Source: Misgurnus anguillicaudatus
Lineage: Eukaryota; Chordata; Actinopteri; Cypriniformes; Cobitidae
Direction: 5' to 3'
Assembly (NCBI RefSeq): GCF_027580225.2
Contig: NC_073341.2
Location: 13,074,501 to 13,138,500 of the forward strand
DNA: 64,000 nucleotides
Below, piece after piece: positions 44,183 to 53,307 of the stretch (the first letter of the stretch is position 1; every line of letters begins with the position of its first letter). The notes beneath the pieces are model-generated. The model was given only the letters and a program-made list of their open reading frames with translations, did no database searches and was not told the DNA's origin. Both the position numbers and the translations under genes were made by a program.

Positions 44183-47100
44183 TACAGTATATAAACCATG
44201 ATCAATTAAAGACGTCTGTAGGTGCAGATCTGGTTGTGACAATGACATACCCGACGGATTTCTACTTCAAAAACCAGCGTGCTGTCTGGTGGGACTCGGT
44301 TGGGAATGCCCTGTGACCCGTATGCAAGGCTGGGTGGAATCACCATGATCCGCCTTCCGCCTTTACGCATATTCAACATTCCCTCCTCCCAGCCCTGAGA
44401 AGGAGACGAAGACAGCAAGAAAGGGAGAGAGAGCTTTAGACTACTGTACTGGTAATGATGATAACCACTGAGCACATTAAATCCAGCCCAGCTAACTCAC
44501 CTTTATGACCTTACCAGCCCCAAGTTTCAGTCTCAGCAGCTTGTCTTTATTTAGATTAGAGTCAAACATCTGAAACAGCAGAAAAACATGTTTTAGCAAA
44601 AACGATTTACTTGTTTATCTCTGGATGTAGCTTTCTTACAGGACACAGGATATTCTTATGCATTCAAACAGAGTCAACAACTACTTTGCATCTGAAAATG
44701 ACTGACCTAACCGGATATTAGTTACGCATTATTCACCCTGGCAGATAAATAAACCATAAATCTGTGGGAAACACTGCATGGTCATTAACCCTAATAAGTT
44801 CCTTGGGGTCAATCTTACCCCCAAGCCACTTTCATTTAGTTTAAAAACATGGTTCCCTTCATCACAGTGGAATAAGATTTTGTGAATTTTCCAGATTATC
44901 TGTCAAGATAAAAAATATAAAAAAAAAACTGGGCTTGATTCGGTCGTTCTAAAGAGGTGTAAAAAAAAATTACCCTTTGGAGGTAAAAATGACCCCAAAT
45001 GAATGGGAAATGCAAAAGAATAATTTTTTTCTTGTTATTCTTCAACTAAAATCAATGCATCCAGAATAAATCTGAAAATTTTGAAACAGAAAGGTAGGCC
45101 TGGTACTACAGCACAAATGCAATATAGAAAAGACATGCTCAATCACACACAAACAAACAGACACACGCAAACACACAAAGATATGACTGCCACAGAGAGT
45201 ATTTTTTACAGAATTTGGCAAAAAACAGCCACAGATGCAAAACAAAGATGTAAAACTTACACACACATAAAGACACAGTAAAACTTACACACACAAAAAG
45301 ACAGACATACACAAAAAGACAAAGTCACAAACACGCACGCACATATATTTTACAGGCAAGCTAATGGTGTAGTTGAGGAATTAAGTGGTAAACAGGTACA
45401 AAAGTACTCCATATCTCCCAAAAAACAGCATTATTGTATAGATGGGAAGTAAACAAAAAAAAAGATATATTATTTGTATAATTAAAAATGTATATATTTT
45501 TGTAATCACCCTTTTAATTTCTGTCATTTTTACCACCAGGGAACTCTACGGTGGCCCTGAAGTGCAAACCACAACAACTAATTAAAAAACACCACAACAA
45601 ATAAAAAAAACACTACAACAAATTAAAAAACAACAACAAATTAAAAAAACACTACAGCAAATTAAAAACCACTACAGCAAATTAAAAAACACAACAAAAT
45701 AAAAAACAAATACAAAATAAAAAACACAATAGCAAGTTAAAAAAACACTACAGCAAATTAAAAAACACAACTACAAATTACAAAACACTACAACAAATTG
45801 AAAACACAACTACAAATAAAAAAAAACACTACAACAAAATAAAAAACCATAACAAGGTGGGAAACACAACAGCAAGTTAAAAAAACACTACAACAACCAC
45901 AACTACAAATTAAAAAAACACAACAATAAATTAGCGATGTCTCCTGTTGCCCACTGGTATCTACCTCTTCCGGTATGTTAATGTTGTTGTGTTTTTTAAT
46001 TTGTAGTTGTGTTTTTTATTTTGTTGTAGTGTTTTTTAATTTGTTGTAGTGTTTTTTTAACATGCTGTTGTGTTTCTATCCTGTTATGGTTTTTTATTTT
46101 GTTGTAGTGTTTTTTAATTTGTTGTAGTGTTTTTTAATTTGTTGTAGTGTTTTTTTAACTTGCTGTTGTGTTTCTTGTCTTGTTATGGTTTTTTATTTTG
46201 TTGTAGTGTTTTTTGATTTGTAGTTGTGTTTTTTAATTTGCTATAGTGTTTTTTTACTTGTTGTGTTTTTTATTTTGTTGTAGTGTTTTTTTATTTGCTG
46301 TGGTGGTTTTTAATTTGCTGTAGTGTTTTTTTGATTTGTTGTTGTTTTTTGATTTGTTGCAGTGTTTTTTGGTTTGTTGTGGTGTTTTTTTGGTTTGTTG
46401 TTGTTGTTTGGTGGTTTGTTGTTGTGGTTTGCACTTCAGGGCCACCGTAGAACTCTAACGTATACAGGAAAATAGGTGCTTATGACGGTTAATATAAGAT
46501 CTTTACCGTTCCTATGGTTTGGTTTTGAAGTAGCCAGCCAGTGTAGGCAACTTCTAAAGAGTCTCCATTCTCCACAGCTTGCCCATCACCAAGCTGAAGA
46601 TCCTGGATCAGGACAGAGTCTAACGGACCCGCACAGTTCACTTTTGCAAGACAAACCTAAAACAATTTAGAAACTTCGTTTAGTACCACCATAAACTGGT
46701 AAGAAATATTTTCAAAGAATTCAGAAACCACAAACCTCTTTACAAAAGTCTGTGGCAGCTTTCTCCGATTCAAACATCACCGACCAATTCTGTCTCTGGT
46801 CATCATAAAATGTGCAGTAGTTACTGGGCTGGACCTGAGTGTGAGAGATACAATTATAAACGTGTCTATTCAACTCCACAGCCCTGGAGAGTTCTCACAT
46901 TCTAATGGCGTTTACGTTTGGTGCGTATCCGGGTTCGATTGACGTCAAAGTTTGGTACCTTTGGATGATGTGAACGCTGTCTACTGAACTCGGGTGTGCA
47001 CCCGCGAAACGTACTTGAGTCCGCTTAAAAAGGGTGGTCTGGGGTCCGGTTCATGTGAACTCCAGAACGGTTCGCTGATAATGTGAGCGCAATCGTACCA

Positions 47101-50100
47101 AATCGCGGAAGTGAACCGCTGTTAATTACGTATTATGTGGAATGTCCCACCAAAACAGACGTGTGTGTTTGTGTGCGTGCACTTACCTTGACAACAAAAT
47201 GCATAGAATGCTTGCTTGAATTTTGTTCTTATTTTTTTAAACCTTTGGTTTTGTTTTCAAAGAAATAATACAGAAACGCACTTGCGTCTGTCTGCCGCAA
47301 ATATACTTAAGTCGATTCGACGACAACGGGCTGACAACGGGCTTGCAGTTCGTCAATCACGCTTGTCGTCAAATTTCACTCAACAGTGCTTTAGGTGCTA
47401 GAAAATTCTCATCCACTATGAGGTGCTAAATTAATTCCTACACCTCGGCAAAAGATGGCATCCGTAGCCCTTCTTGACTATCTTGGTGTAGTACAATAGG
47501 GAATTGTGAATGTGTGAATACAGTATGGGGCAATTTCAGACACAGCCTCTGTTTAAATGTGTTTGATTAAAGGGTTGAACTCTGCAGGACAGGACCAGAG
47601 TTGAATAGCTTTTATATACAGTAAGCATGCATCGGCTATCTTTAAAGTAGTATTTAAAGAAGGAGAGTGACTTACAGTGAGGATGAAGCCGGGGTGGATT
47701 CTGGCTGCCATCACCGGCTTCTGTTGACTGACATACAGCAGAATCTTGTACTAAAGAATAAACATGTGTGTTAGTGTTATAAACATGATTTATTGTAAGT
47801 GTTACTAAGTTTTAGACAAACGAAAAAAACAAAAAAACATAAGAATATGACACAATAATGAATAGAAGTCAAACTAATTGAACTTTCCAACGCTGAAAAG
47901 GGATGGGTATCGAGAATATGTATTTTTGGGACCGGTAAGTAATTGGAATGGGATCAGTACCAGGACAAACTTCAGGACAAACGATACTGTCAACGATACT
48001 TACGTTGTTTTTCCTTCGTATACTTTGGTGTTAATATAGGGAATTAGAAGCTGCTGCTTATCATTTTGCTTCCCTGAATGATGACATCACATTGTCAACA
48101 TTTGATTGATGTGCGTGTGATATCCAAAAGTCCTCCCCGCCACGACTAAGCTATGGGTGCTGAACTATGCTGATGTCATATATCAAACACAGTCTAACCA
48201 TGGCAAGAATCCACAGTTCAACACTTTTGTTTTTGCCCCTTATTTTTCATGAGCCGAACTCAAAGATCCAAGACTTCTCCATGTACACAAAAGGTCTATT
48301 TCTCTCAAATATTGTTGACAAATCCGTCTAAATCTGTGTTAGTGAGCACTTTATCCATCCACCTCCGAGGTGTGACATATCAAGATGCTGATTAGACAGC
48401 ATGATTATTGCATAGGTGTGCCTTAGGCTCTTAAGCCCGGGATACCTAGCAGGATTTTTGCACTTCTATCACACTGTGAGACATGGATCATTTGAACTAG
48501 AGTACGACAAGCATGTGGACTGTAGGATGATGACAAGGAGGCTTCGGCGGCTGCGTCACACGTTAGCGCAACGTCAGCAGCATGCGCTAGCGGCAAACAA
48601 ATACAAGCAGGTCATAGCAGCAAACACACTGCTGTGCGTTGATCATGCCGAAATTCTGACACTGTCAGAAAGCGATCGTAGGCTATCTTTGGATGCAAGA
48701 CCAGGAAAAAGGCCATCTTTAAACCTCTCTCACTGTATGACATAGGACCACAGAGGAAAAACCACAATCACAAAAATTGTGATGATTGTTTCACGATTGC
48801 AATATTTCGTCTGGGAAAGCAAAAAATCATGGAGTGTTTCCCGGGCTTTAAAAGGTATTTGTAAACTTCTGTGAAGTTCAACGGTAATAAAATAACTTTT
48901 TTCATGTCTTTTTGCTTCAAATTATAGAAAGTAGTATCGACAGCTACTGATAAGAACCGATATTGATAAGGTGTATTAATAAATTGTAAACGATACCCAT
49001 CCCCAATGCACAAAACAGCTTCCTTGTAATTTCTTACTGGAAAAGCTGAAACGTTTAAAAACAACTGCTCCTTTCACACCAAAGATAAGGGACACAACAA
49101 CAAGATTGATCTAAACAACATTTTACACTGTTATCACTATGAGTAGAGGACAATGCAATCGACCCCCAAAACGCCAATATGGCAGTTCTGTTGACAAAAG
49201 TCCCGGCTTACAGTTAAAAGAATCAATCATCAATCAATCAAGACTGATGATTTAATTAGAGGAGGGGCTCTGTACAGAGTCAAGTGAGGTACATGCATTG
49301 AGGTGTTTTTAAGCACAACTTGAAAAAAAAACAGGATAATAAAAACATGGGACATTTAAAATATGTTTAGGCTCAACACATGGCAATGACAGCATGGTTA
49401 AAAATAAATTTCAGTTTAAAGTGATGTGCTTAATAAGCAAAAGTTATAGAATGGTTAATATCAGTCTGAACTGTTGGTCGGTAATACTGTAGCATGTGAA
49501 TTTAAAGATATCTGTATTTACTCATTCAAGAGAACAAGACTTTAGTCATGCATAACTAAAAAAAGGGCTCTGAGGCGTTGCAAACATAGCCCAAAAGGGT
49601 CTTTTGTGCCACACTCTCATATTAACTGTCTATTTAAAGAAATATACCACATGACATATTCTAACCTCTTTAGTTGTATGATTTCCAAGGACTGCAGCTC
49701 CAATCTTCCCTTGTTTCACATATTGTCCATTAACACTGCACAAAAGAAAGTATCTCTGTATTTTTCTATTCATTCATGACAACATATGAGGAGCTCAGAT
49801 GCAAAAGCCACTAAACGCCACCTCCGTCAAAAAAAAGTTAAAGGGATAGTTCACTTTAAAATGAAGGTTCTGTCATTTGCTCGTCCTCATGTTGTTTTGG
49901 GCCTGTATGAATTTCTTTTTTTCTGATGAACACAAAAGAAGATATTTTGAGAAATGATGGTAAACACAGTAAGTGTAAGTGACCATTGACTTCCATAGTA
50001 GGAAAAAAATATTTTGGAAGTATTGTGATAAATGACTAAGAAAATATTTTGATAAATGATGGTAAACACACAGTTGACGGTACCCATTAAATTCCATCAT

Positions 50101-52478
50101 ATGTTTTTATTCCTACTATGGAAGTCTATGGTCACTTACTGCTGTGTGTTTACCATCATTTCCCAAAATATCTTCTTTTGTGTTCATCAGAAAAAATAAA
50201 TTCATACAGGTTTAGTACAACATGAGGATGAGTAAATGATGACAGAATTTTCATTTTAAAGTGAACTATCCCTTTAACGCTATTAACCGAATGCTTTTGG
50301 AATGTATTATACGTTCATCAAATACTTTTGCTTCAAAATGGCTTAATTCTGGCTCGGACCATTTAGAAATACCAGTTTTTGGAAGAATCTATTAAGAGTC
50401 TGATAAAAAATGATAATTTACAAGAAAAAATATAAGACGCACTTAGAGGGGTTTGCATCTGGGCTCTTCATAAGCCATCTTTCTAAAACCACTTAATATC
50501 CGTGTTCTGGATAAATAATAAGATGTGCATGTAAAAAATAAGTTGTACTGCAGATGTATAATATTTTATCCCATATTCCTTGCACTTACTAAATTAAAAG
50601 GTATGAGGTAAATTAAATAAACAGTGTTTTTAGACTTACTATCTGTATGAATGCACGGGAGTAGCAAAGAGAACAGCAGGAGAGCTGGAAGGAGGGCTTG
50701 GCTTTTGGGTTGGAGCTCCTTGAAAAACAACAACAAAGATTAAATGAGGTTTGAATAGTAAGGTTTTTGTGCCAGTTTCTCATGACCACTTTTAAAGAGA
50801 ATTAAAGGGATAGTTTACCCAAAAATGAAAATTCTGTCCGATCATGAGCCCCCTTCACTTCCAAAGTAGGAAAAAAGAATACTATGGAAGTAAATGGGGC
50901 GTATGAATGGTTTGTTTACAAACATTCCTCAAAATATCTTCCTTCGTGTTCATCAGAACAAAGCAAAATGTATGCAGGTCTGTAACAACATGAGACTAAG
51001 CAAACGATGACAGAATTTAATTAAGATCAGACTGAAGCTTGCAGAGGTTTCTACCTGAGTTGGGTTTGGGCTGTTTTGGTGCTGTATACTGGAACGACTC
51101 GTTGCCCTTTGTTGCTGCCTGGTCCATTCCAAAGAGAGAAGCTAACTTTGCCCTGAAATCACAAAAAAAATGAGTTAGACAATTTTCCAGCGCATAAATT
51201 CACTTATCTTTACTGCATTGTGAGACCATGCGAGTCAGAACAGAGCTCCATTGTCAATTCCTAAAATAGCAGCTGACCACATTTTAAGTTTTTCACTAAA
51301 CATCGAAAACACCAGAAATAACACAACTGTGTGTAGAAGACACACACCACACTGACCCATGGATCTCTTTCCATCTGTATTCATCGTCCTGCATTGCTGC
51401 CACGCTCAGCCGGACCGGCTGTGTTTATCCTGACCTGTTGCCTCCAGCAAAACTATGCAATGATGACAAATGATTCACTCCACAATGTGGCTGTGTGATC
51501 TTTACACCAATAAATATCCAATTCCACGTACTAGCAAACAGTTTTAGTCGGTCTGGGTCTAAGAGTATATAGCCACACAGGGCTAAAGCTGTGTTCCTCG
51601 TGACTGAGGACTTGTGCATGCTGTATGCTTTCATCTGACACTTTAACCACCAGCATGTGAACAGCATTAACATACTACATTAACTCTCCACCTCTTTACA
51701 ATCCTTGCCAACGGCTTTAGTTCATAAACCACATAAAATCACACTTGAGGTCTAAATTACATGATACTTTCATATTCCTATTCCAAACACCAATCGTCCT
51801 TAACATATAAACTAGATTTCATTTTAATATAACCTTAGATCACACCAGAGAGTACTTAAAATGTATTTATTTCATAGCATTAGAGACTAAAACATTTAAA
51901 GATGGATACTACTACATGTATACTTTTCAAGCATAGAATGTTCACTGCATGTTCTGCTTTTCATCCATTTAGGGAAGTTCTCCTTTATGGCTGTGAGATT
52001 CACAATGAAAACAGTTTAAATTGTTAACAAGATTATAGTGGACAGGATAACAACACACAAAACAACAATCTTTAGCCGGACTGTTAAAAGATCAGAAATA
52101 ATATATTTTATGAAGTCAGGCAATGCAGGAACAAATAATGTAACATGTAAACAACGTCATGTTTTAACAAAACAAACGATATATTTATTCGTTCACCACA
52201 AAAACAAGTAACTTAAATCTGTCATCTTGAGAAAGGCTGCATTACATTTGACATCTCAATGTCTATTATTGGGAAACGAGTGACGTGTACACCTCTTGCA
52301 CAATTTTGCACCATAATCTATTTCAGTTCGAATTGTCGCTGCATTTATATTATATCGGCGTTGTAGATGTAAAAAAAATCGATAAGGAGAAAGTCTGCTG
52401 ACTTTTGCAAGCGTAATGTGTGCCTCACCCTCCACTGGGAGACAAGAAATCTCCGTCCTCATCGTCCGCTGCAAACAT
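20311..52478 (-). CDS. fkbp15: FK506-binding protein 15 (WAFL), complete
   Basis: The product is a cytoplasmic WH1-FKBP-coiled-coil protein linked in the family to actin and early endosomes. Coding exons in gene order: 52478-52429, 51152-51055, 50718-50640, 49735-49666, 47750-47676, 46834-46736, 46656-46507, 44569-44501, 44394-44251, 43434-43301, 43198-43150, 39777-39661, 39483-39393, 39278-39202, 36111-36069, 35682-(35555 or 35569), 35472-35374, 35276-35182, 32714-32612, 31127-30956, 28267-28131, 28044-27889, 27588-27436, 25507-25430, 25009-24896, 22451-22344, 22259-21661, 20780-20672 and 20385-20311. Phases agree throughout except at exon 16/17. The total is about 1,150 aa (human 1,219). 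Landmarks: start [21 protein letters not shown] domain at residues about 183-278, [18 protein letters not shown] opening the coiled coil, NVTLQLL, and the end [19 protein letters not shown]. The gene spans 32 kb because its introns are filled with transposons. Confidence 0.95.
21216..21627. mobile_element. MITE with TTAAAGCGATACT / AGTATCCCTTTAA ends (fkbp15 intron)
   Basis: The left end ttaaagcgatactttagccaa is mirrored by the right end gactggagtatccctttaa, with inner cctcatgatttact/gtacatcatgagg also inverted. It is about 412 bp with no coding capacity. Confidence 0.75.
21661..22451 (-). CDS. fkbp15: fkbp15 exons 26-27: conserved helix and acidic tail
   Basis: Exon 22451-22344 encodes [20 protein letters not shown], conserved with human KIMNQVFQSLRREFELEE. 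The 599-nt exon 22259-21661 begins NVTLQLL and then turns into a long Glu-rich, low-complexity tail ([31 protein letters not shown]) ending in a proline run ([10 protein letters not shown]). The first exon of the tail keeps phase 0 on entry and phase 2 on exit. Confidence 0.9.
23040..23470. mobile_element. MITE family GGACACTCCACTTTTT, copy B (fkbp15 intron)
   Basis: This shares the left end and interior with 9645-10259 (gctcccccagagtgaaacac, tttggaatccattcag, attacgcactgcccgaaaat, ggtaactttcaatag). The right half is mostly missing, ending at agtgtccttttaaa. Confidence 0.75.
23553..24316. mobile_element. Inverted-repeat element AAAGGA(A/T)TAGTCCATTTTC (fkbp15 intron)
   Basis: The ends aaaggaatagtccattttct and gaaaatggactaatccttt, and inner blocks (ccagataat..., caccatgtcatcca / tggatgacatggtg), are inverted over about 150 bp each. 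The mid-part has a second inverted pair (gcacttttaaaccacaactt / aagttgtggtttaaaagtgc). Confidence 0.8.
24466..24684. mobile_element. 219-bp palindromic MITE, TACACTGTAAAAAAT ends (fkbp15 intron)
   Basis: The ends tacactgtaaaaaatacttt and aaagtattttttacagtgta are inverted complements. The tgctgcctta/taaggcagca blocks and the gagatgagttgt/acaactcatctc pair continue the symmetry. Confidence 0.85.
24896..35682 (-). CDS. fkbp15: fkbp15 exons 16-25: long coiled-coil region
   Basis: Ten exons (35682 to 24896) encode residues about 449-860, rich in E, Q, K and L with heptad spacing. Recognisable family blocks are [64 protein letters not shown] and [16 protein letters not shown], then the D-A-A-A-E-Q repeat near 27889. 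One junction (35569/35472) is irregular; see the separate entry. Confidence 0.9.
25745..26530. mobile_element. Long-TIR foldback element (fkbp15 intron)
   Basis: Arms of about 220 bp mirror each other: gttcacgcccacttttggg, aaatagcggaacaaagcaac, atctgtccaccctgcctgcc on the left and ggcaggcagggtggacagat, ccgttccgctacctt, ccccaaaaaggggtgg on the right. A partial second copy of the left arm is at 27165-27330. Confidence 0.75.
27165..27330. mobile_element. Partial copy of the 25745-26530 element
   Basis: It repeats agcacaaccggcgca, tgaacaggttcacgccca, cattgacttcaataca and aaatagcggaacaaagcaac in the same order and orientation as 25745-25900. The right arm is absent. Confidence 0.7.
29140..30640. 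repeat. Repeat-derived block in an fkbp15 intron with a 146-bp palindrome
   Basis: It includes a fragment with cgtcccgaatatgggac (29232), a degraded copy end of the 3155-3625 MITE (gacggggaaagagtt at 30018), and a near-perfect palindrome at 30351-30496 (gggttaccagtgcatttt / aaaatgcactggtaaccc). Flanks are (TATA)-rich. Boundaries of the individual elements are uncertain. Confidence 0.5.
30351..30496. repeat. Near-perfect palindrome
   Basis: gcaataaacc...gggttaccagtgcatttt, then ataacagctaagggg, is mirrored by cccttagctgttat, then aaaatgcactggtaaccc...gggtttattgc. A short spacer carries ctccgcttcgcgtcgtgcc. It probably represents a foldback element or a head-to-head pair of element ends. Confidence 0.8.
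31338..31818. mobile_element. Non-autonomous hAT-like element (fkbp15 intron)
   Basis: Left end gggtatactcacattatac and right end tacataatgtgagtac are inverted. Inner blocks (gtaccagagtacgattg; cgtattcgggaacagtat) are loosely symmetric. Boundaries are approximate. Confidence 0.5.
33326..33430 (+). pseudogene. THAP-type zinc-finger fragment, frameshifted
   Basis: The first 18 codons ([18 protein letters not shown]) carry the C-x4-C pair of a THAP finger. The frame then hits TGA, but continues in another frame as [17 protein letters not shown], which has the conserved W of the family. It is non-functional. Its position inside a transposon suggests transposase origin. Confidence 0.65.
33493..33840. 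mobile_element. 348-bp nested hAT-type MITE with 8-bp target duplication
   Basis: The ends tagtgctgggcaaagattaa and ttaatctttgcccagcacta are perfect inverted complements, and symmetry continues through gcatacaaaataaaagtga. The flanks aattgtat at 33485-33492 and 33841-33848 are an exact 8-bp duplication. The centre is (TATA)-rich. Confidence 0.92.
34761..35107. mobile_element. MITE family GGATAGTTCAC, degenerate copy
   Basis: caccaaaaatgaaacgtctg, then actcgccctcatg, at the left and gatgaactatccattt at the right are decayed ends of the family seen intact at 49838-50277. Inner inverted blocks around caatgggtgca are present. Confidence 0.65.
35473..35568 (-). other. fkbp15: Irregular fkbp15 intron (exon 16/17 junction)
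   Basis: The 10-bp plus-strand repeat caatcttaga occurs at 35569-35578 and 35469-35478. It therefore straddles the end of exon 16 and the start of exon 17. The protein expected from the family (..SSKIDDMHK..) is obtained only if one repeat copy is removed, giving intron borders that are not GT-AG. Plain gtattc...AG splicing would create an in-frame stop. An in-frame GT-AG alternative exists with donor gtatat at 35554, adding IGIQLI. Confidence 0.6.
36162..38874 (+). mobile_element. 2.7-kb hAT transposon remnant (fkbp15 intron, antisense to host gene)
   Basis: The flanks gatatatt at 36154-36161 and 38875-38882 are an exact 8-bp duplication. The ends catggccgcgggaagtg and (reverse) cagggccgctggaagtc are inverted repeats. 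Near the left end an open frame (36345-36569) encodes a hAT C-terminal dimerisation fragment. Inside, two diverged direct copies of about 70 bp (37247-37315 and 37601-37670, tattcttacagttattcaaag) and a TTA microsatellite at 37463-37493 occur. Most of the transposase is gone. Confidence 0.88.
36345..36569 (+). pseudogene. hAT transposase C-terminal dimerisation fragment
   Basis: Translation gives [17 protein letters not shown], then [18 protein letters not shown], ending at TAG 36567-36569. The pattern [10 protein letters not shown]...RSTM...RL is the conserved hAT dimerisation block. An AG or T-rich tract upstream may be a splice acceptor of the original transposase. No N-terminal BED finger or catalytic core is left. 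Confidence 0.8.
39990..41395. mobile_element. Probable transposon with palindromic left region (fkbp15 intron)
   Basis: An inverted pair (gtatcatcacggctg...cagccgtgatgatgtgg, 40047-40125) near the left and tatcgtatggctcttagcc, then aatcagattcgagaacc, at the right have the character of a dispersed element seen in cyprinid DNA. The boundaries are estimates. Apparent exons inside are not supported. Confidence 0.4.
41753..43057. mobile_element. hAT-like element CAGTGCGTTCACATCAGATGCGAA (fkbp15 intron)
   Basis: Left end gtgcgttcacatcagatgc and right end gcgtctggtgtgaacgcaac are inverted. No transposase is seen. It ends about 93 bp beyond the small fkbp15 exon at 43150-43198. Confidence 0.6.
43661..44058. 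mobile_element. MITE family TTAAAGGTGCAGTGTG, copy C (fkbp15 intron)
   Basis: tttaaaggtgcagtgtgtaa at the left and ttacacactgcacctttaaa at the right are perfect inverted ends. The interior matches copies A and B (gacatgtttgtccggtggcgg). Confidence 0.9.
44139..44181. repeat. (AT)n microsatellite
   Basis: About 21 dinucleotide units lie directly beside MITE copy C, 70 bp from the fkbp15 exon-9 donor. Confidence 0.97.
44251..46656 (-). CDS. fkbp15: fkbp15 exons 7-9: FKBP-type peptidyl-prolyl isomerase domain
   Basis: The domain runs [60 protein letters not shown] and [14 protein letters not shown]. The core motifs VIKGWE, PPSLAYG and LVFEVE are intact. The canonical active-site FDSS/FDSSR appears as FDSNL, and family members of this type are generally considered weak or inactive isomerases. 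A 0.9-kb foldback transposon lies in the intron between exons 7 and 8. Confidence 0.93.
45547..46449. mobile_element. 903-bp foldback element with internally repeated arms (fkbp15 intron 7)
   Basis: The ends tacggtggccctgaagtgc and gcacttcagggccaccgta are perfect inverted complements, flanked by gaactc at 45541-45546 and 46450-46455. The left arm is made of about 20-bp A-rich units (aaaaaacactacaacaaatt) and the right arm of their complement, around a loop at about 45935-45985. It lies 57 bp from the exon-7 donor. Confidence 0.9.
46507..51152 (-). CDS. fkbp15: fkbp15 exons 2-7: N-terminal linker and WH1-like domain
   Basis: Exons 51152-51055, 50718-50640, 49735-49666, 47750-47676, 46834-46736 and 46656-46507 encode residues about 17-207. 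They include [20 protein letters not shown], the WH1-like segment ([62 protein letters not shown]) and the start of the FKBP fold at [16 protein letters not shown]. Order and spacing match human FKBP15. Confidence 0.93.
47899..49004. mobile_element. Element with GGGATGGGTATCGA ends (fkbp15 intron)
   Basis: agggatgggtatcgagaa at the left and cgatacccatcccc at the right are inverted. A 109-codon open frame at 48416-48745 (+) has no family I recognise ([19 protein letters not shown]) and may be a transposase relic or chance. Confidence 0.6.
49240..49600. repeat. Dispersed repeat shared with 2640-3000
   Basis: Ordered degenerate matches to the copy in the tgoln2-like gene, for example ggctctgtacagagtcaagtg and aaaagggtctt... 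blocks. No terminal repeats were found, so the class is open. Confidence 0.5.
49838..50277. mobile_element. MITE family GGATAGTTCAC, intact copy (fkbp15 intron)
   Basis: ttaaagggatagttcacttt at the left and aaagtgaactatccctttaa at the right are perfect inverted ends. Inner repeats aaaagaagatattttgaga / tcccaaaatatcttctttt are also inverted. Degenerate relatives occur at 34761-35107, about 43540-43652, and 50803-51023. Confidence 0.9.
50803..51023. mobile_element. MITE family GGATAGTTCAC, partial copy
   Basis: It starts ttaaagggatagtttaccc, then aaaaatgaaaattctgtcc, and ends gatgacagaattt with the right terminus missing. It lies 32 bp from the acceptor side of the next fkbp15 exon. Confidence 0.7.
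51153..52428 (-). other. fkbp15: fkbp15 intron 1, no features recognised
   Basis: This is 1.28 kb of AT-rich sequence without clear inverted-end elements or exon-like open frames with splice sites. Confidence 0.5.
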
Positions 52479-53307
52479 GTCTCGTGATTTACACACCACT
52501 CGGATTCACGTAGAATAAAAATAAATAAATACCAGCACTCGGTGAGCATATATAAACATTTAATACTTTAACTCTACAGTCGCTTCCTGTTTCTGCTGGT
52601 GTCAGCTGACCGGCCACCTGATCACATGCGCCTACGTCACCAAACACGTCGACGCTTCAGGCTTGTTCGACTTTATGCAGCGGCGTAAGAACCGACAGCC
52701 GGATGACGTCGAAGTACCGCGAGAACAATTACAGAAGTCTAATTTCGTTTCGCTCTCGCAGTACTTCGACGTCATCCGGTTGTCGGTTCTTGCGGCGCCG
52801 CATGAAGTCGAACACACCTTTCGTGTTTGAAAACTAAGGAAAAAATACATTAAAAATAAACCCACAACAAATGTTTTAATGTTTCGTTAATATTTTTGTC
52901 ATTTATCAATGTATTTTATTTAATGGATACAATTAATTAAAGTATAATATTTATAATTATAATTTTCTTTTATATTTATTTTTATATTTATCAAATTTAG
53001 AATTGTATGAATCCCTTACGAAAACAATTACCATGTTTTTCGCTATAGAACAAATACTAAAATAATCATTTAATTTTTTGAGTGTGTAAAGTGAAAGTAA
53101 AGGACGTTTACAGTTGCTTAGCAACCGAACTTCACACAAGAGTTGGGTAGTCCGTCTTTTAGCATGAACTATGATATTTCTTTCGATTATCGTGATTCTT
53201 TGTTTTTGAATCTGCTTTCACATTTGAAAAATATTTTAATTTTGGAAGAAGTTAATTGAAGTAAAGTAAATTTAGGCCTAACGTTAACTGTTTAGTTCTA
53301 AAGAAGC
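52479..53307. promoter_or_regulatory. Divergent intergenic region between fkbp15 and C9orf43-like
   Basis: The two start codons, on opposite strands, are 829 bp apart, so this interval should hold both promoters. It contains the palindromic element at 52664-52814, with CRE-like cores (gatgacgtcg and cgacgtcatc). The right half (52840-53100) is AT-rich. Transcription starts cannot be placed. Confidence 0.6.
52664..52814. repeat. Palindromic (foldback) element, copy 3, near fkbp15 start
   Basis: tgttcgactttatgcagcgg...gaaccgacagccggatgacgtcgaagtaccgcgag is mirrored by ctcgcagtacttcgacgtcatccggttgtcggttc...catgaagtcgaaca. It shares core and layout with the two copies upstream of stambp, about 45 kb away. 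Confidence 0.9.

Noticed and set aside
48416..48745. 109-codon open frame rich in Arg, His and Leu
   Set aside because: It lies inside an inverted-end element and shows no recognisable domain. It is kept only as a possible transposase relic.
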